The notes under the pieces are model-generated. The model was not told the DNA's origin. It saw only the letters and a list, made by a program, of their open reading frames with translations, and searched no databases. Below are positions 1 through 7,528 of a stretch of 7,733 nucleotides of DNA, piece after piece. Both the position numbers and the translations under genes were made by a program. The DNA comes from Clostridiales bacterium (lineage in GTDB: Bacteria; Bacillota_A; Clostridia; Peptostreptococcales; Anaerovoracaceae): NCBI GenBank assembly GCA_012510935.1, contig JAAZHB010000160.1, positions 1-7,733 of the forward strand, written 5' to 3'. Numbering within the stretch: the first letter of the stretch is position 1; each line of letters opens with the position of its first letter.

Positions 1-527
1 ATATTCCTGTTGATCACATGATTGGACAACCGCTCCTAACAAACTATTTTAAAGAGAAGAATCTTGAAGACATGTGTATCGTATCTCCTGACCACGGTAG
101 TGTTACAAGAGCTCGTAACATGGCAAAACCGTTGAATGTACCTATTGCCATCGTTGATAAGAGAAGACCTGAACCTAACAAATCAGAAATTATGAATATA
201 ATTGGGGATGTTAAGGGGAAGAATTGCGTAATCGTTGATGATATGATTGACACGGCTGGAACAATTTGCAATGCTGCAAAAGCTCTTATGGATTTAGGTG
301 CGAAAAGCGTTTATGCGGCTTCAACTCATGCTGTTTTATCTGGCCCCGCAATTGAGAGAATTAAAGAGAGCGATATTGTGGAGATGGTTCTTCTTAACAC
401 ACTACCACTTCCAGAAGAGAAGAAACTCGATAAGATTACTGTTCTGTCGGTAGGCCCTATCTTTGCAGAAACAATAGATAGGGTAAGTAACAATAAGTCT
501 GTTAGTATTATGTTTGAGGCAAAATAA
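1..527 (+). CDS. prs: Ribose-phosphate pyrophosphokinase (PRPP synthetase), C-terminal part; 5' end outside window
   Basis: Cytoplasmic enzyme that makes 5-phosphoribosyl-1-pyrophosphate from ribose-5-phosphate and ATP for purine, pyrimidine, histidine, tryptophan and NAD synthesis. The open frame enters from base 3 (IPVDHMIGQP), so the ATG at 18 is an internal Met and not the start. About 174 residues are present, a little over half of the usual 310-320. Visible family signatures, in order: the SPDHGSVTRAR segment; the DKRRPEPN flexible catalytic loop (around 156-179); the PRPP-binding loop VDDMIDTAGT (around 234-263), where acidic residues contact the ribose; the THAVLSGPAIERI segment; and the typical C-terminal LSVGPIFAETIDRV. 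The residues visible look intact and the fit is to class I (Bacillus-type) enzymes. The gene ends at TAA 525-527, 61 bases before pth. The Bacillus neighbour ctc (L25-like) is not present between them. Confidence 0.97.
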   Translation, partial: IPVDHMIGQPLLTNYFKEKNLEDMCIVSPDHGSVTRARNMAKPLNVPIAIVDKRRPEPNKSEIMNIIGDVKGKNCVIVDDMIDTAGTICNAAKALMDLGAKSVYAASTHAVLSGPAIERIKESDIVEMVLLNTLPLPEEKKLDKITVLSVGPIFAETIDRVSNNKSVSIMFEAK

Positions 528-528
528 C

Positions 529-570
529 ATAAAGACATCTTTCATAGAATGTTATATGTTATGTCTTTAT
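529..570 (+). repeat. AT-rich hairpin between prs and pth
   Basis: ATAAAGACAT at 529-538 is the exact reverse complement of ATGTCTTTAT at 561-570, giving a perfect 10-bp outer stem. Inside it, CATA (543-546) can pair with TATG (555-558) to extend the fold after a small internal loop. The hairpin starts 2 bases after the prs stop codon and ends just before the probable pth Shine-Dalgarno site. No T-run follows the stem, so it does not look like a standard intrinsic terminator. It could be a weak terminator, an mRNA-stabilising or processing element, or chance in AT-rich DNA. The pairing is seen directly; any role is inference. Confidence 0.45.
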
Positions 571-588
571 TAGGTGAGTTGAGGGAAT

Positions 589-1158
589 ATGTATTTAATT
601 GTAGGCCTTGGAAATCCAGGTAAAGAATATGAGAATACAAGGCATAATATGGGCTTTCGAGCAATAGATGAATTGTCTTCAAACACAGGGATAGTTATTA
701 ATAAGAGTAAATTCAAGGGACTAATAGGGAATGGGATAATCTCAAATGAGAAGGTTATTTTATTAAAACCAATGACCTATATGAATCTAAGTGGTCAATC
801 GGTAAGAGAAGCCGCAATGTATTATGATATCCCTGTTGAGAATATTATTATTATTTATGATGACTTTGATATTCCGATTCGATCAATTAGAATACGCAAG
901 TCCGGTGGCCCTGGAACTCACAATGGTATGAAGTCTGTTGTTAAGGAACTTGGCAGCAAGGATTTCCCAAGAATTAGAATTGGAGTTGGAGATTCGAAAG
1001 ACGATAATGTGATTAGTCATGTTATTGGGAAAGTTCCAAAGAAGGAACAAGAGCTTCTGGCAAAAGCTGCTAGATCGGCCGCTGATGCAGCAGAAGATAT
1101 TATTAGGCTCGGGATCGATAATGCTATGAATAAGCATAATATAACATATGATAAGTAA
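589..1158 (+). CDS. pth: Peptidyl-tRNA hydrolase
   Basis: Cytoplasmic esterase that cleaves the bond between peptide and tRNA in peptidyl-tRNAs dropped by ribosomes, recycling the tRNA. The 189 residues match the usual bacterial Pth length. The N-terminus MYLIVGLGNPGKEYENTRHN is diagnostic. Residues aligning with the E. coli active site (family knowledge) are all present: N9 (E. coli N10), catalytic H19 in TRHNMGF (H20), N66 in MNLSG (N68), D91 in YDDFDIP (D93) and N112 in THNGMKS (N114). The motif reads GTHNG rather than the E. coli GGHNG, a change I believe is common in Clostridia. The start is supported by the family N-terminus and by purine-rich sites upstream: AGGTGAG at 572-578 with about 10 bases of spacing, while GAGGG at 581-585 is too close to be ideal. 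The 3' end overlaps mfd by 11 bases. Confidence 0.98.
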   Translation: MYLIVGLGNPGKEYENTRHNMGFRAIDELSSNTGIVINKSKFKGLIGNGIISNEKVILLKPMTYMNLSGQSVREAAMYYDIPVENIIIIYDDFDIPIRSIRIRKSGGPGTHNGMKSVVKELGSKDFPRIRIGVGDSKDDNVISHVIGKVPKKEQELLAKAARSAADAAEDIIRLGIDNAMNKHNITYDK

Positions 1159-4100
1159 TTATACGGGAGTAAGTGGCAGCCGGATCGCGTATCTGGCTGC
1201 TGCTGAACTAAAAGAGCATAGAAAAATTTTAATTGTGGTCTCATCAGGGCGCGTAGCACAGCGTCTTAGTGATGACCTTGCTTTTTTTGCGCCAGAAGCA
1301 GATATTATAGTAATGCCTCAAGAGGAAAATTCTCTTTCGTATGAGGCAAGAGATAAGACTTCTCTAAAAAACAGACTTAAAGGTATCCAAGCACTTGCAA
1401 CACCGAAGGACTCCAGCAAAATGGTAGCGGTTATAGCTCCTGTATCGGCAGTCCTTAAGCCTACTGTTTCATCTGAACATTTTAATGATGCACTAATTAA
1501 GCTTGAGGTTTCAGATGTTGTTGACACTTCCGAACTGAAGCGAAGACTAGCAATGTCTGGCTACGAGGCACAAAATGTAACGGAGTCAACGGGAGAGTTC
1601 TCTTCAAGAGGTGGATTAATAGATGTTTTTTCGGCTTCGTATGATAACCCATTAAGAATAGAGTTTTTTGATGATGAAATAGATTCAATTCGATTTTATG
1701 ATGTTGATACTCAAAGGTCTGTGCTTAATGTTAAGGATGTGCTGATTGGGCCAGCAGCTGAATTTATTCCGTCAAGTGAAGAACTTGAAGAAGCCCTTAA
1801 ACATAAAGATATTCCGGATGAGCTGAGGGAAAGGTTTGAGACAAGGACAGATATTCAGCTTTACGCAGATTATTTGAATTATTTCAATCTTCCAAAGACA
1901 TTCCTTTGGGAGATTTTTGATGATGCAAGAATAGTGGTCTGTGATCCAGAAAGAGTGATTTCAGAGATTCCCGATTTTCAAAATGAAAAAGAATATTTTG
2001 GAATTTATCAAAAAGATGTAGTTATATATACGCCGATGCCCGAACGATTAAAGGGTGTGTCGAGGCTTGATCATGTAATTAATATGAGAAGCAGGCAAGT
2101 CGCCTCATTTGGCGGGAACATGGAACTTTTTACCAAAGATATTGCGAATATGTTGGCTGCTGGATATAGCATAAAGATTGTGAGTTCGTCTAAAGATCGC
2201 GAGGATAGGATTAAGGAGTACCTTTCTATTGCAGATATTCATGGCGATATAACGAATGTCGTTGGAGCATTAAGCAGTGGATTTATTCTTGACGATGGAA
2301 TGCTTTGCTACATTGCGGAGTCTGATATTTTTCCTCAATCGAAGAGAAAACCGCTAAAGAGAAAGAAAAAATCAGCAAATTCTATTAATTTCTCTGATCT
2401 AAAGGCTGGAGACTATGTTGTACATGAGATCCATGGAATTGGTAGATTTGAAGGTATCAAGACTTTGACTGCTGATGGTGAGACAAAGGACTATCTTCAA
2501 ATACGATATGCTGGAACTGATTTGCTCTACATTCCTACAGAGCAGCTGGATATTATCCAGAAGTATATCGGAAGTCATGGAGAGGCTCCAAGTCTATCTA
2601 GATTGTCTGGCGGCGCATGGAAGCGGACAAGAGATAAGGTTAGAAAAGCTATTGAAGAGATTGCTGAGGATCTTGTGAAGCTCTATGCACAGAGAGAGTC
2701 GGCTCCGGGTCACGCTTTCCCAAAAGACAGTTTTTGGCAAGGCCAATTTGAGGAAGATTTCCCATATACCGAGACTGAGGACCAGTTAAGAGCAATCGAT
2801 GAGATTAAAGAGGATATGCAAAAACCTGTTCCTATGGATAGGCTTCTTTGCGGCGATGTAGGCTTTGGAAAGACGGAGGTTGCGGCTAGAGCAATTTTCA
2901 AATGCATCTCTGAAGGGAAGCAAGCAGCAGTTCTAGCGCCAACAACTTTGCTCGCTAACCAACATTATCATAATCTACTTGCAAGATTTGAAGGCTATCC
3001 CTTTGAAATTGAGATGCTATCAAGGTTTAGAACAGCGACTCAGCAGAAGGAAATAATAAGGAAACTTAAAGAGGGCAAAATTGACCTTCTTATTGGAACG
3101 CATAGGCTTCTATCTAATGATGTAGAATACAAAGATTTGGGACTACTTGTAATTGATGAGGAGCAAAGATTCGGAGTTAAGCATAAGGAAGCTTTAAAGA
3201 TGATAAAACAGGATGTGGATGTTTTAACACTTTCAGCGACACCTATACCAAGAACACTAAATATGTCACTTACAGGAATAAAGGATATAAGTACTATTGA
3301 TGAACCTCCGGGAGATAGAGTGCCGGTGCAGACTTTTGTTACATCAGAGGATGACAACTTGATATGCAATATCTTGGAAAGAGAGCTTTCAAGAGGGGGA
3401 CAGGCTTTTATTGTTGATAATAGGATTAGCGGAGTTAAGGACATAGCCGAAAGAGTTCAAAGAATGTTGCCGGATATAAGAGTGGCTATTGGACATGGGC
3501 GGATGTCTGAAGAAGATCTCGAGAATACAATGCTTGACTATGTGGAGGGTCGTATCGATGTTCTTGTTGCTACAACGATTATCGAAAATGGTATTGATAT
3601 TCCAAATGCAAATACAATAATCATTCTTAATGCAGATAGACTTGGCTTAGCACAGTTATATCAGCTGCGAGGAAGAGTAGGAAGGTCCAGTAGGATTGCC
3701 TATGCATATTTAATGTACAAGCCTCAGAAGGTTCTGACTGATGTTGCAAGAAAAAGACTAATCGCAATACGCGAGTTTACCGAGTTCGGCGCAGGCTTCA
3801 AAATAGCGATGAGAGACCTTGAACTGCGAGGCGCGGGGAATGTACTAGGAGAAGCACAAAGCGGACATATAGAAGGAATTGGTTACGAGCTATATTGCAA
3901 AGAGATAGATAGAGCAGTAAGAAGACTCAAGGGAGAGACTGTAACTGAGGAAAGAGCGGAAATCTCAATTGAAATTAATCTCCCTTCAAATATTCCAGCC
4001 TCATATATTGATGATGAGACTTTGAGACTTCAGGCATATAAGAAAATTGCGACTATTTCAGGGGAGGACGACGCAGAAGAGCTTATTGATGAGTTGATTG

Positions 4101-4423
4101 ACCGTTATGGAGATATTCCGGACACAACTAGCAATTTGATTAAGATTGCAGAGATAAGAGCGCATGCAGAGGTGATAGGGGTATCAAATATCTTCAATAG
4201 AGGCGAAAGGTTCACTTTAAATTTCGCAAAAGTCAATAATGTAAGTGCATATATGCTTGTTGTTGCGAAGGAGGAATTTAAAGACACATTAACTATTATG
4301 AGCGGCAATAATCCAGGCCTAAGCTTATATATAGGAAAACAATTAGACCTAACGCAGCTTCTTTCGTTAATGCGAACTTTGAGATACAATTATGAACTTG
4401 AGAAAAAGGCTAATCCAGTATAA
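1148..4423 (+). CDS. mfd: Transcription-repair coupling factor Mfd
   Basis: ATP-driven DNA translocase that removes RNA polymerase stalled at lesions and recruits UvrA/UvrB for excision repair. Domains in order: UvrB-like N-terminal module (about 1-330, with GEFSSRGGLIDVF at 149-161); RNA polymerase-interacting CarD-like domain (about 415-480, GDYVVHEIHGIGRF at 421-434); superfamily 2 helicase motor with Walker A GDVGFGKTE 569-577, DEEQ 670-673, SAT 696-698, motif V TTIIENGIDIP 809-819 and motif VI QLRGRVGR 839-846; the translocation motif region FTEFGAGF (877 on) to RGAGN 894-898; and the C-terminal UvrA-masking domain (about 945-1091). All motor motifs look intact. At 1091 residues it is shorter than B. 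subtilis (about 1177), partly from about 25-30 residues missing at the N-terminus. The start is forced: TAA at 1142-1144 is in frame just upstream and no other good start lies nearby. No Shine-Dalgarno site is visible, so translation is probably coupled to pth. Confidence 0.97.
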   Translation: MISNYTGVSGSRIAYLAAAELKEHRKILIVVSSGRVAQRLSDDLAFFAPEADIIVMPQEENSLSYEARDKTSLKNRLKGIQALATPKDSSKMVAVIAPVSAVLKPTVSSEHFNDALIKLEVSDVVDTSELKRRLAMSGYEAQNVTESTGEFSSRGGLIDVFSASYDNPLRIEFFDDEIDSIRFYDVDTQRSVLNVKDVLIGPAAEFIPSSEELEEALKHKDIPDELRERFETRTDIQLYADYLNYFNLPKTFLWEIFDDARIVVCDPERVISEIPDFQNEKEYFGIYQKDVVIYTPMPERLKGVSRLDHVINMRSRQVASFGGNMELFTKDIANMLAAGYSIKIVSSSKDREDRIKEYLSIADIHGDITNVVGALSSGFILDDGMLCYIAESDIFPQSKRKPLKRKKKSANSINFSDLKAGDYVVHEIHGIGRFEGIKTLTADGETKDYLQIRYAGTDLLYIPTEQLDIIQKYIGSHGEAPSLSRLSGGAWKRTRDKVRKAIEEIAEDLVKLYAQRESAPGHAFPKDSFWQGQFEEDFPYTETEDQLRAIDEIKEDMQKPVPMDRLLCGDVGFGKTEVAARAIFKCISEGKQAAVLAPTTLLANQHYHNLLARFEGYPFEIEMLSRFRTATQQKEIIRKLKEGKIDLLIGTHRLLSNDVEYKDLGLLVIDEEQRFGVKHKEALKMIKQDVDVLTLSATPIPRTLNMSLTGIKDISTIDEPPGDRVPVQTFVTSEDDNLICNILERELSRGGQAFIVDNRISGVKDIAERVQRMLPDIRVAIGHGRMSEEDLENTMLDYVEGRIDVLVATTIIENGIDIPNANTIIILNADRLGLAQLYQLRGRVGRSSRIAYAYLMYKPQKVLTDVARKRLIAIREFTEFGAGFKIAMRDLELRGAGNVLGEAQSGHIEGIGYELYCKEIDRAVRRLKGETVTEERAEISIEINLPSNIPASYIDDETLRLQAYKKIATISGEDDAEELIDELIDRYGDIPDTTSNLIKIAEIRAHAEVIGVSNIFNRGERFTLNFAKVNNVSAYMLVVAKEEFKDTLTIMSGNNPGLSLYIGKQLDLTQLLSLMRTLRYNYELEKKANPV

Positions 4424-4448
4424 AATAGTACACTAATAGTTTGAACAG

Positions 4449-4473
4449 AGCCGCGAATTTTGTTGCTGCTTTT
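4449..4473 (+). terminator. Terminator-like hairpin after mfd
   Basis: AGCCGCGA (4449-4456) can fold onto TTGCTGCT (4463-4470) across the 6-base loop ATTTTG, with six Watson-Crick pairs, one G-U pair and one C-U mismatch. A short T-run (4470-4473) follows. It lies 26 bases after the mfd stop codon, where an intrinsic terminator for prs-pth-mfd would be expected, and it is the most GC-rich part of an otherwise AT-rich gap. The mismatch and the run of only four T's make it weak, so partial read-through into the amidohydrolase gene is likely if it works at all. Confidence 0.35.
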
Positions 4474-4499
4474 GACAATTAAAACATAGTATTTATTAG
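4472..4499 (+). promoter_or_regulatory. Possible sigma-A promoter before the amidohydrolase gene (weak)
   Basis: A perfect -35 hexamer TTGACA lies at 4472-4477. The best -10 partner is TATTAG at 4494-4499 (4 of 6 consensus positions, 16-base spacer). Its predicted transcription start, near 4506, would fall inside the Shine-Dalgarno site AAGGGAG (4501-4507), leaving almost no leader. That is awkward, so either the -35 match is chance or the real start differs. The position after a terminator-like hairpin and before a new gene is suitable for a promoter. Confidence 0.25.
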
Positions 4500-4512
4500 A
4501 AAGGGAGTCACC

Positions 4513-5814
4513 ATGCTGTTTGAAAAAATTGGTCTAGTTGATGAGAACTTTAACTATAAAGGAAATATGTATGTTGGTGTTGCAGGGAATCTAATTGTAT
4601 ATATTAGTAATGAAGCACCTGATGATGATATGAAAGAGAAATTCGGAGAGTGTTATGACGGCAAGGGCAAGGTGATTATGCCTGGCTTTTACAACTCTCA
4701 TGCACATATGGCTATGACACTTATGCGCGGCTACGGAGAAGGTCTTTCTTTGGATAGATGGCTCAATGAATTGATTTTCCCTTTTGAAGATAAGCTTAAT
4801 GACGAAGCTGTGTACTGGGGAACAATGCTTTCGGTGGCAGAATCACTTAGATACGGAATAGTATCAACAAGCGATATGTATTATTTTATGGATTCTATTG
4901 TTAGGGCGGTTAGCACTGCAAGAGCAAAGGTTAACATTTCTAGGGGAATAGCTAATCCAATGGGAGTACCAGTTGAAAAGCTGGATGGACTCAAGGAAAT
5001 GCATGATAGCATTGTAATGTATCATGGCTGGGATGAAGGAAGAGTTCTAGTAGATACAAGCGTTCATGCTGAATATACGACTAACGAGGATACAGTTCGT
5101 GCGGTTGTGGAGGAAGCTAAGAAATATCAAGTTGGTCTGCATGTGCATGTATCAGAGACAGCATCAGAGGTCGAAGGCTGCAGACAAAGACGCGATGGCC
5201 GTTCACCAGTAGAATATCTAAATGATTATGGTGCGTTTGACACAAGATGTATTGCGGCGCATTGCGTTCATATTGATGATAACGATATTAGTATTCTTAA
5301 AGAGAAGGATGTTACAGTTGCTACAAATCCAATCAGCAATCTAAAGCTGGTAAGTGGTATGTGTAATACTCCAAAACTTTTTGAAGCCGGTGTTAATGTT
5401 GCACTAGGAACCGATAGCGTAGCTAGTAATAATAGCCTTGATTTTTTTGAAGAGATGAAGATGATGGCTATGGTTGGCAAGATGAGTTCAAATAACCCAG
5501 CAGCAATGAGTCCTCAGCAGATTCTATATAGTGCTACAAGGGCAGGCGCGATTGCACAAGGAAGAAAGAATAGTGGACTTGTTAAAGAAGGATATTCGGC
5601 CGATTTAGTGGTAGTTAATACTGATGTGCCAAATATGCAACCAGTTCATAATATGCTTAATAATTTAGTCTATTCAGGGTCTGGAAAAGATGTTGTTCTT
5701 ACAATGGTTGATGGTAGAGTTCTTTACCGCGATGGAGAATATGACACTATAGATATTGAGAAGACAATAGCAGAAGTAAATAATGCTAAGAACAAAATAA
5801 TGATGGAGCTATAA
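4513..5814 (+). CDS. Metal-dependent amidohydrolase, MTA/SAH deaminase-like
   Basis: Cytoplasmic amidohydrolase-superfamily enzyme (ATZ/TRZ-like branch, chlorohydrolase/SsnA/MtaD group). Its nearest described function is hydrolytic deamination of 5'-methylthioadenosine or S-adenosylhomocysteine; the exact substrate cannot be read from sequence. The 433 residues are normal length. Visible metal and catalytic positions: HAH at 63-65 after the PGFYNSHAH turn, H212 and E215 in HVSE, H250 in AAHCVH, and D301 in LGTDS. Other family marks are STSDMYYF (118-125), TNPISNLKL (271-279) and the C-terminal EGYSADLVVV beta-sandwich strand. Compared from memory with Thermotoga TM0936, E92 and R144 match its ribose- and carboxylate-binding E84 and R136, but its R148 appears to be K156. 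The ATG is supported by AAGGGAG 4501-4507, about 5 bases upstream. It sits where Bacillus has spoVT, between mfd and a spoVB-like gene. Guanine or 8-oxoguanine deaminase activity is a possible alternative. Confidence 0.9.
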   Translation: MLFEKIGLVDENFNYKGNMYVGVAGNLIVYISNEAPDDDMKEKFGECYDGKGKVIMPGFYNSHAHMAMTLMRGYGEGLSLDRWLNELIFPFEDKLNDEAVYWGTMLSVAESLRYGIVSTSDMYYFMDSIVRAVSTARAKVNISRGIANPMGVPVEKLDGLKEMHDSIVMYHGWDEGRVLVDTSVHAEYTTNEDTVRAVVEEAKKYQVGLHVHVSETASEVEGCRQRRDGRSPVEYLNDYGAFDTRCIAAHCVHIDDNDISILKEKDVTVATNPISNLKLVSGMCNTPKLFEAGVNVALGTDSVASNNSLDFFEEMKMMAMVGKMSSNNPAAMSPQQILYSATRAGAIAQGRKNSGLVKEGYSADLVVVNTDVPNMQPVHNMLNNLVYSGSGKDVVLTMVDGRVLYRDGEYDTIDIEKTIAEVNNAKNKIMMEL

Positions 5815-5820
5815 ATATTA

Positions 5821-5883
5821 ATGAGAGATAACAACGCTAGAAAGATTCACAACCTAGAGAAAGAGGGCGTCGGCAATGAGTAA
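5821..5883 (+). CDS. Possible 20-codon leader ORF overlapping the flippase start
   Basis: ATG at 5821 opens a reading frame of 20 codons (MRDNNARKIHNLEKEGVGNE) ending at TAA 5881-5883, 8 bases inside the overlap with the flippase gene (ATGAGTAA at 5876-5883). GGAG at 5805-5808 lies 12 bases upstream and could weakly serve as a ribosome site. The ORF is in the same frame as the amidohydrolase, separated from its TAA stop by only two codons. The peptide is charged and hydrophilic, with no recognisable domain. It could couple translation of the flippase to upstream ribosomes, or simply be an open stretch by chance. The ORF is seen; its translation is inference. Confidence 0.25.
   Translation: MRDNNARKIHNLEKEGVGNE
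5861..5867 (+). promoter_or_regulatory. Shine-Dalgarno site of the flippase gene
   Basis: AAGAGGG ends 8 bases before the ATG at 5876, a normal spacing that supports this start. It lies inside the possible short ORF 5821-5883, so ribosomes translating that ORF would pass over it. Confidence 0.6.
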
Positions 5884-7528
5884 TACACATGTAGAAAAGC
5901 GAGAGAAGAGTTCGCATAGTAAACTCCTTAGAGGAGCTACTATTCTGGCGGCTGCAGGTATAGTATGCAAGGCCCTTGGAGCAGTATTTCGTGTACCGTT
6001 AACTAATCTAATTGGAGCAGAAGGAATGTCCTATTACGGAGCCGTTTATCCAATTTATTCCTTATTCTTGGTACTAGCTACTGCAGGCCTTCCTGTTGCC
6101 ATTTCAAGAATGGTATCGGCAAGGACAGCCTTAGGTGACCACAAAAATGCATTTAGGGTATATAAGATTTCGTTTGTACTGATGTTGTCAATTGGATTCG
6201 TTTCATTTGCGATATGCTTCTTTGGCGCGGGATTTATTTCTGAGAAAATGGGAAATCCTGGAGCGAAGGCATCGCTTATGGCGATTGCACCGGCACTCTT
6301 GTTTGCGCCTATTGCATCATCCTTTAGAGGTTACTATCAGGGACGACAGAATATGATTCCGACAGCAACATCGGAAATAGCTGAACAGCTTTTCCGCGTA
6401 ATTGTTGGACTGTCACTATCTTTTTTCCTAGTAAGTAAAAGTGTTGAACTTGCTTCTGCGGGAGCAACCTTTGGTGCAACAGCTGGATTAATCGCAGCTA
6501 TTGTAATTCTATCGATTATTTTTGTTCTTGATCGTAAAAAAAGAGAGACTCTGATTGGTAGGTCGCATACAGACGATGAATCACGCAAGTCAATATTGAA
6601 GGAATTACTTGTAGTATCAATTCCTATTACAATCGGTTCAACAATTATGCCTATTATGATGAGCATTGATGCCGTAGTAATAATGAATAGATTACAAGCA
6701 ACAGGATGGTCATATACTGAATCAAAGACATTGTATGGGCTAATTAGTGGTTATACAGACCCATTGATTGGATTCCCAGGTGTATTTATTGACGCGGTTT
6801 CAATGAGTCTTTTGCCGGCGGTAACTGCAGCCTTTACATTGAGAAACAAGAAGGAACTTGATAAAAATATTCAAGCCGGAATTAAGACAATGATGGTTGT
6901 AGCCATTCCGTGCGCAATTGGATTGATGGTAATGGCGAGCCCAATATTGCATCTGTTATATCCATCGCGTCCCGAAGAAGCAGATATGGCAACATTGAAC
7001 CTTCAAATACTAGCATTGAGTGTAATAACATTATCTGCCATGAGAACTTTCTCAACATCGCTTCAAGCTATTGGGAAGATGATGCTGCCAGTTTATAATC
7101 TGCTGATTGGTGCGGTTGTAAAGTTTGTTATAACATATGTTCTTGTTGGAATCCCATCATTAAACATAAATGGTGCAGCGATTGGCAGTGTAACTGCATA
7201 TCTTGTAGCGGGCATATTGAATTATTATGCACTTAAAAGACATGCGAATGTATCGATCCACCTTACTACAACATTCATAAAGCCGCTGTTTTCAGCCGGG
7301 GTAATGGGCGTTGCCACATTCTTAACATATAAAGGAGTTATGCTATTAATTGATAAGAATTCTGTTGCTACACTATTTGCAATTATCATCGCAGTAGTTG
7401 TATATGCCGCAATGATTTTGGCAACAAAGACTCTTAACCATGATGAGCTATTGATGCTCCCGGCTGGCAAGAAAATTGTAAGACTGACAGATAAGATAGA
7501 ACGGATTTTTGGTAGAAAAAATAAATAA
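5876..7528 (+). CDS. SpoVB/YtgP-like lipid flippase (MOP superfamily, MATE-like fold)
   Basis: Polytopic inner-membrane protein of the polysaccharide-transport/SpoVB branch, related to Bacillus SpoVB, YabM and YtgP (MurJ). Members are thought to flip lipid-linked cell-wall or polysaccharide precursors; some are sporulation-specific and others act in vegetative growth. The 550 residues fit the family. After a short basic cytoplasmic tail (1-18), about 14 hydrophobic segments can be seen, roughly at 20-40, 55-78, 97-120, 132-150, 171-187, 193-217, 243-270, 285-318, 336-360, 375-395, 405-426, 430-452, 468-492 and 496-517. A charged loop lies at 218-242 and a basic tail at 530-550. Family signatures include FRVPLTNLIGAEGMSYYG (38-55) and SSFRGYYQGRQNMIPTATSE (148-167). 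It follows the amidohydrolase by 61 bases with no clear promoter, so co-transcription is likely. Whether it is the SpoVB or the MurJ type, and so whether it implies sporulation, cannot be decided here. Confidence 0.92.
   Translation: MSNTHVEKREKSSHSKLLRGATILAAAGIVCKALGAVFRVPLTNLIGAEGMSYYGAVYPIYSLFLVLATAGLPVAISRMVSARTALGDHKNAFRVYKISFVLMLSIGFVSFAICFFGAGFISEKMGNPGAKASLMAIAPALLFAPIASSFRGYYQGRQNMIPTATSEIAEQLFRVIVGLSLSFFLVSKSVELASAGATFGATAGLIAAIVILSIIFVLDRKKRETLIGRSHTDDESRKSILKELLVVSIPITIGSTIMPIMMSIDAVVIMNRLQATGWSYTESKTLYGLISGYTDPLIGFPGVFIDAVSMSLLPAVTAAFTLRNKKELDKNIQAGIKTMMVVAIPCAIGLMVMASPILHLLYPSRPEEADMATLNLQILALSVITLSAMRTFSTSLQAIGKMMLPVYNLLIGAVVKFVITYVLVGIPSLNINGAAIGSVTAYLVAGILNYYALKRHANVSIHLTTTFIKPLFSAGVMGVATFLTYKGVMLLIDKNSVATLFAIIIAVVVYAAMILATKTLNHDELLMLPAGKKIVRLTDKIERIFGRKNK

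Noticed and set aside
18..20. ATG at 18 as the start of prs
   Set aside because: The frame is open to the window edge, and the upstream residues IPVDH match the conserved interior of PRPP synthetase, so the true start lies before the window.
2475..2678. 67-codon + strand open frame within mfd
   Set aside because: Another frame of the well-supported RNA polymerase-interacting region of Mfd; no homology recognised and no separate start signal.
3040..3444. 134-codon open frame on the minus strand inside mfd
   Set aside because: It lies opposite the conserved helicase motor of mfd, has no recognisable domain or clear ribosome site, and is explained as a shadow of the real gene.
4426..4440. Two ATAGT copies ten bases apart after mfd, and the small palindrome ACTAATAGT
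   Set aside because: Units are too short to distinguish from chance in AT-rich intergenic DNA.
6337..6666. 109-codon open frame on the minus strand inside the flippase gene
   Set aside because: It is antisense to conserved membrane segments, with low-complexity composition reflecting the opposite strand. No independent support as a gene.
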